Positions 43,107 through 45,458 of a DNA stretch of 45,458 bases are shown here, in pieces. Numbering within the stretch: the first letter of the stretch is position 1; each line of letters opens with the position of its first letter. The notes under the pieces were generated by a model. That model was not told where the DNA came from. It did not search any database and saw only the letters and a program-made list of their open reading frames with translations. The DNA lies in NCBI GenBank assembly GCA_017615445.1, contig JAGAAD010000072.1:1-45458 (forward strand). Direction: 5' to 3'. This DNA comes from Bacteroidales bacterium. Its GTDB lineage: Bacteria > Bacteroidota > Bacteroidia > Bacteroidales > UBA932. The position numbers and the translations under genes were made by a program.

Positions 43107-44198
43107 CTATTTGTTCATAAAAGGCAGGTCCTTCGTCTGCTCGAGCAGGTAATCTGCCATGAATTCATTGCCTTCGGACGGGCCGTTCAGCGAATCCAGC
43201 ATCAGCTTGAGGCCGGCGCGGCCGCCGCCGTTCTTGAGGATGTAGGCCGTGCACAGATTCTGAGGCGCCACTGACGAAGACACGATGTCCAAATCCGTGA
43301 TTCCCATCTGGAAACATGCTATCTGGTAGGCGGCGTCCGAGAACTCCTTGACCATCTTCGCAATATCGCCCAGGGTCTTGAAGCCCATGGCCTTGAAGAG
43401 AGCGAGGAAATTGCTCAGATCCACCGGCTGGACTTCCGCCTGATTGATGGAGGCTATGCGCTTGGAGAGAGCGTCGAACGGGCCTATCTGCAGGTAACTC
43501 TTGAAGGAATCACCGTCCAGCAGCACTTCGTCCAGGTTTCCGGAAGCCACCAGCTTCTGCACATTGCGGCGGTAGTCCGAAAGCTCGCGGCGTATGCGGC
43601 TGAATTCGTCGTCCACCAGCTCCAACATACCGGCCAGGCGGCTAAGGTTGCGGAGGTAGACCTTCGGGATCTCCACACCGCTCTTGTACCCGGTGTCGTG
43701 GTTCATGTTCGCCCAGGCGTGCTGGAGAACCGTCCTCATCTGCACCTCGAAGCGGATCTTGTTCAGCTCAGGGTGCTCAGGATCCGAGTACTCCTCCTGC
43801 GGAATGCTGCATATATAGTGCAGGGAAAGGTAACCGAAACTGTCTATTTCGTGGGCCTTTCTCTTGTCTATGCTGTTCTCCCAGTCTATCTCGAAGAGGC
43901 GCTCGACTATCGAGGCAACTTTGTCCACATCGTCTATGTAAAAGGTTATGACGCGCAGACCCACCAGGTCTGTGATGTCGAAGATGTCGTGGTACTTCCC
44001 GCCTTTCAGCCTGAGTTTCCCGGCGAGGGATTCTCTGGTCTTGATACGATGCTCCAGGGCGGCCACTATGATGCCCGCCTCGTCAAAGAATTTCTTTAGT
44101 TTCGCAGAAACCAGCTCCTCCATCTTTTTGTAGACGGGGAGCAGGGATTCGTACTGCCCAAGCAGCTCCTGCGAGTGAGGATCTAAAGGCTGCGACAT
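43107..44198 (-). CDS. RelA/SpoT-domain alarmone synthetase with unknown C-terminal domain
   Basis: A 363-residue protein without HD, TGS or ACT domains. The synthetase fold at about 20-215 is complete: R51-x-K53-x-x-x-S57-x-x-x-K61 for ATP, D77-L-V-G-L-R82, E117-x-x-x-F-G122-Y123-L-S125-L-H, and E151-V-Q153-M-R155-T followed by QHAWANMNH. It should transfer pyrophosphate to a guanine (or other) acceptor. The C-terminal 145 residues are of no family I recognise and could be a regulatory or targeting domain. Adjoins the preceding exported-protein gene with no gap. Confidence 0.9.
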   Translation of the reverse strand: MSQPLDPHSQELLGQYESLLPVYKKMEELVSAKLKKFFDEAGIIVAALEHRIKTRESLAGKLRLKGGKYHDIFDITDLVGLRVITFYIDDVDKVASIVERLFEIDWENSIDKRKAHEIDSFGYLSLHYICSIPQEEYSDPEHPELNKIRFEVQMRTVLQHAWANMNHDTGYKSGVEIPKVYLRNLSRLAGMLELVDDEFSRIRRELSDYRRNVQKLVASGNLDEVLLDGDSFKSYLQIGPFDALSKRIASINQAEVQPVDLSNFLALFKAMGFKTLGDIAKMVKEFSDAAYQIACFQMGITDLDIVSSSVAPQNLCTAYILKNGGGRAGLKLMLDSLNGPSEGNEFMADYLLEQTKDLPFMNK

Positions 44199-44744
44199 CT
44201 ACTTTTCTTTCGGATGAAGAGCTTTGTAGGCCTTCAGGGTGAACACCAGCGAATTGAAATCGCTCTTGGTTATGTATGTGGCGCGCACAAAATCATCCCG
44301 CTGAACGCTGAAGGACAGGATCTTGCCACCCAGAAGCCTCCTTGAAGTGATGGTGACGGTCTCGAAATTCTCACTGGGATACATGGCCGCAAGGCAGCCC
44401 TGAACCTCCATCGTAGACAGGCGAGGCGCCTTGTAGAAGGCCTGAAACTCCTTCATCTTCGCAAGAGCCTCCTCAAGCGAGTTTCCCAGCGGGATAAACA
44501 GTTCGAACACCGGGTCGAAGTCCAGCTGAACCAGGTCCGTGCCTATGCCAAGATGGCCGACTGACAGCCAGTATGTGCCGGAGTCACGCATCTCGAACAC
44601 TTCCATCTGCGCTGTTTCGTATCCTCCAACTTCAGTCTCCACAACTGCGAGTTCCATGCGCTGGGCAGCTTTTTGAAGCACTTGGGCGGAAAGGGTGCAG
44701 GCAGTCATGACCACCGCGGCGAGAATAATAAATAAACGTTTCAT
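44199..44744 (-). CDS. Exported protein of unknown function
   Basis: A 181-residue protein with a signal peptide MKRLFIILAAVVMTACTLSA-Q. The Cys at 16 is not followed by a typical lipobox context for cleavage, so a soluble periplasmic protein is more likely. The mature part is mixed alpha/beta with no recognised motif. Its stop codon is contiguous with the start of the alarmone synthetase gene, so it belongs to the same transcript. Confidence 0.75.
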   Translation of the reverse strand: MKRLFIILAAVVMTACTLSAQVLQKAAQRMELAVVETEVGGYETAQMEVFEMRDSGTYWLSVGHLGIGTDLVQLDFDPVFELFIPLGNSLEEALAKMKEFQAFYKAPRLSTMEVQGCLAAMYPSENFETVTITSRRLLGGKILSFSVQRDDFVRATYITKSDFNSLVFTLKAYKALHPKEK

Positions 44745-44762
44745 CTTGGTTTGTTTTTAGAG

Positions 44763-45362
44763 TTATTTATATTTGATTATTGACAAAAGATCGACACCGA
44801 CGCCGCCGTAAAGAGCGTGATTCGTCGCAATCAGATTGACGCTGAACCACTTGCAGGGCTGAATCGAGAGACCTCCACCGTAGTTGAAATAATGCGAGCG
44901 GCTGCCTTTCGTGACCTTGTAAGGGTGATATGTGTTTGACGAATATTCATCGACGTCCCAGATAGTCACAGAAGCGTCCGTGATACCGTCGTTGGTCTGG
45001 GCATAGCCGATGACCGGCATTATCCTCAGCCACTTCAGGATCGGGATCTGATATCCTGCATTGATGCAGAAGGCGACATGGTCGTTCCATTTCGTGTCGC
45101 TCGATGCGGAGTACTTGTGATCCGGATCAGAGGCGAGAAAATCCACATAGATGCCGTTTACCAGCAGGTTGGCACCCATAGCGAAATCCGCATACGGCGA
45201 GAACGACCCGGCCTGACCTGCGTTCACTCCGAACTCCAGGCGCTGAGCGTTTAACTGAAAATCAAAGAGTTTCCACTCCTTTCCTACTTCGGCGTACATA
45301 GCCTGCGCATTCGCGCCGAGAGCAAGAGAAAAAAGTGTAATAATGGTTATCAGACGTTTCAT
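44763..45362 (-). CDS. Small outer-membrane barrel-like protein, first gene of the signalling operon
   Basis: A 199-residue exported protein starting MKRLITIITLFSLALGANA-QA. The frame extends 30 bases further upstream, but those codons run through the -7 box, so the ATG at 45362 is the start. Alternating strands rich in Gly and aromatics (HYFNYGGGLSI, FSVNLIATNHALYGGVGVDLLSIIKY) suggest a small beta-barrel. Role unknown. The next gene starts 18 bases after its stop. Confidence 0.72.
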   Translation of the reverse strand: MKRLITIITLFSLALGANAQAMYAEVGKEWKLFDFQLNAQRLEFGVNAGQAGSFSPYADFAMGANLLVNGIYVDFLASDPDHKYSASSDTKWNDHVAFCINAGYQIPILKWLRIMPVIGYAQTNDGITDASVTIWDVDEYSSNTYHPYKVTKGSRSHYFNYGGGLSIQPCKWFSVNLIATNHALYGGVGVDLLSIIKYK

Positions 45363-45367
45363 ATTTT

Positions 45368-45375
45368 CAAAGATA
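45368..45375 (-). promoter_or_regulatory. -7 box of the alarmone/partner-switching operon
   Basis: On the minus strand TATCTTTG is followed by AAAAT and the ATG at 45362. It is the only promoter-like match seen upstream of the seven-gene unit and predicts a leaderless or nearly leaderless transcript. Confidence 0.55.
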
Positions 45376-45399
45376 AGTATTTTTCGCGACAAGAATGCT

Positions 45400-45407
45400 T
45401 ATATTTG
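45400..45407 (+). promoter_or_regulatory. -7 box for the gene at the right edge
   Basis: TATATTTG matches TAnnTTTG and ends 8 bases before the ATG at 45416. The -33 region is weak. Confidence 0.5.
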
Positions 45408-45415
45408 AATCCGAT

Positions 45416-45458
45416 ATGAAAAAAGGATTAATTGCCCTTGCCGCCGTGGCGTTTTTGG
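45416..45458 (+). CDS. Exported protein, 3'-truncated by the window edge
   Basis: Only 14 codons are visible: MKKGLIALAAVAFL, the start of a signal peptide. Preceded at 8 bases by a good -7 box. Divergent from the signalling operon. Nothing can be said of the product beyond probable export. Confidence 0.6.
   Translation, partial: MKKGLIALAAVAFL

Noticed and set aside
1..45458. CRISPR arrays, insertion sequences, rRNA genes, replication origin
   Set aside because: No regularly spaced repeats, transposase motifs, rRNA segments or DnaA-box clusters were seen on either strand.

Overview
The window looks like chromosomal DNA of a fairly GC-rich member of the Bacteroidales (gut or rumen type; Rikenellaceae/Alistipes-like relatives are plausible, but the genus cannot be fixed from sequence alone). 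The clues are SusC/SusD pairs, many lipoproteins with a lipobox Cys, sigma-A promoters of the TTG-N20-TAnnTTTG type, an almost complete lack of Shine-Dalgarno sites, and the fused PurLQ form of FGAM synthase.

Layout. (1) 1-4180: the 3' part of atpG, a tRNA-Asp with a strong terminator, a degenerate tRNA-Asp remnant, a NamZ-like muramidase lipoprotein, and two membrane proteins (DUF975 and DUF3667-like). Two copies of an ungapped 106-bp palindromic element sit at the convergent gene ends. (2) 4180-20266: a polysaccharide utilisation locus on the minus strand. Its order is SusC1-SusD1-SusC2-SusD2-DUF1735 lipoprotein-PKD lipoprotein-GH16 glucanase-dead GH16-like lipoprotein. A divergent membrane-spanning regulator faces it; it has the sensor and AraC domains of a hybrid two-component system but no kinase or receiver. 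Three direct repeats in the intergenic gap look like its operator. (3) 20267-25538: a lipoprotein, a membrane protein plus winged-helix regulator, an ADA2-like deaminase, an outer-membrane protein, and an AbrB-like protein coupled to an acyltransferase. (4) 25535-38002: a purine operon, purC2-purE-(terminator)-purL-purC1-purF-purM-purN-purH-purD, followed by a TIM-barrel-like lipoprotein. It has two different SAICAR synthetases and a PurF whose glutaminase nucleophile is missing. (5) 38163-39362: a CofE-like ligase. (6) 39368-45362: a compact seven-gene minus-strand unit. It runs from two exported proteins to a stand-alone (p)ppGpp synthetase, a stand-alone HD alarmone hydrolase, a small-molecule-kinase-like protein, a membrane SpoIIE phosphatase fused to an RsbW-type kinase, and an RsbV-type STAS protein. 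The first codons of another exported protein begin at 45416.

How the genes work together. The PUL encodes capture (SusD, DUF1735, PKD and GH16-like lipoproteins), import (SusC) and cleavage (GH16) of a glucan-like polymer, under a one-polypeptide sensor-regulator. The purine operon covers most of de novo IMP synthesis, except purB and purK, which are not in the window. The last operon puts alarmone metabolism and a partner-switching module in one transcript. This is the best candidate here for a little-described signalling system.
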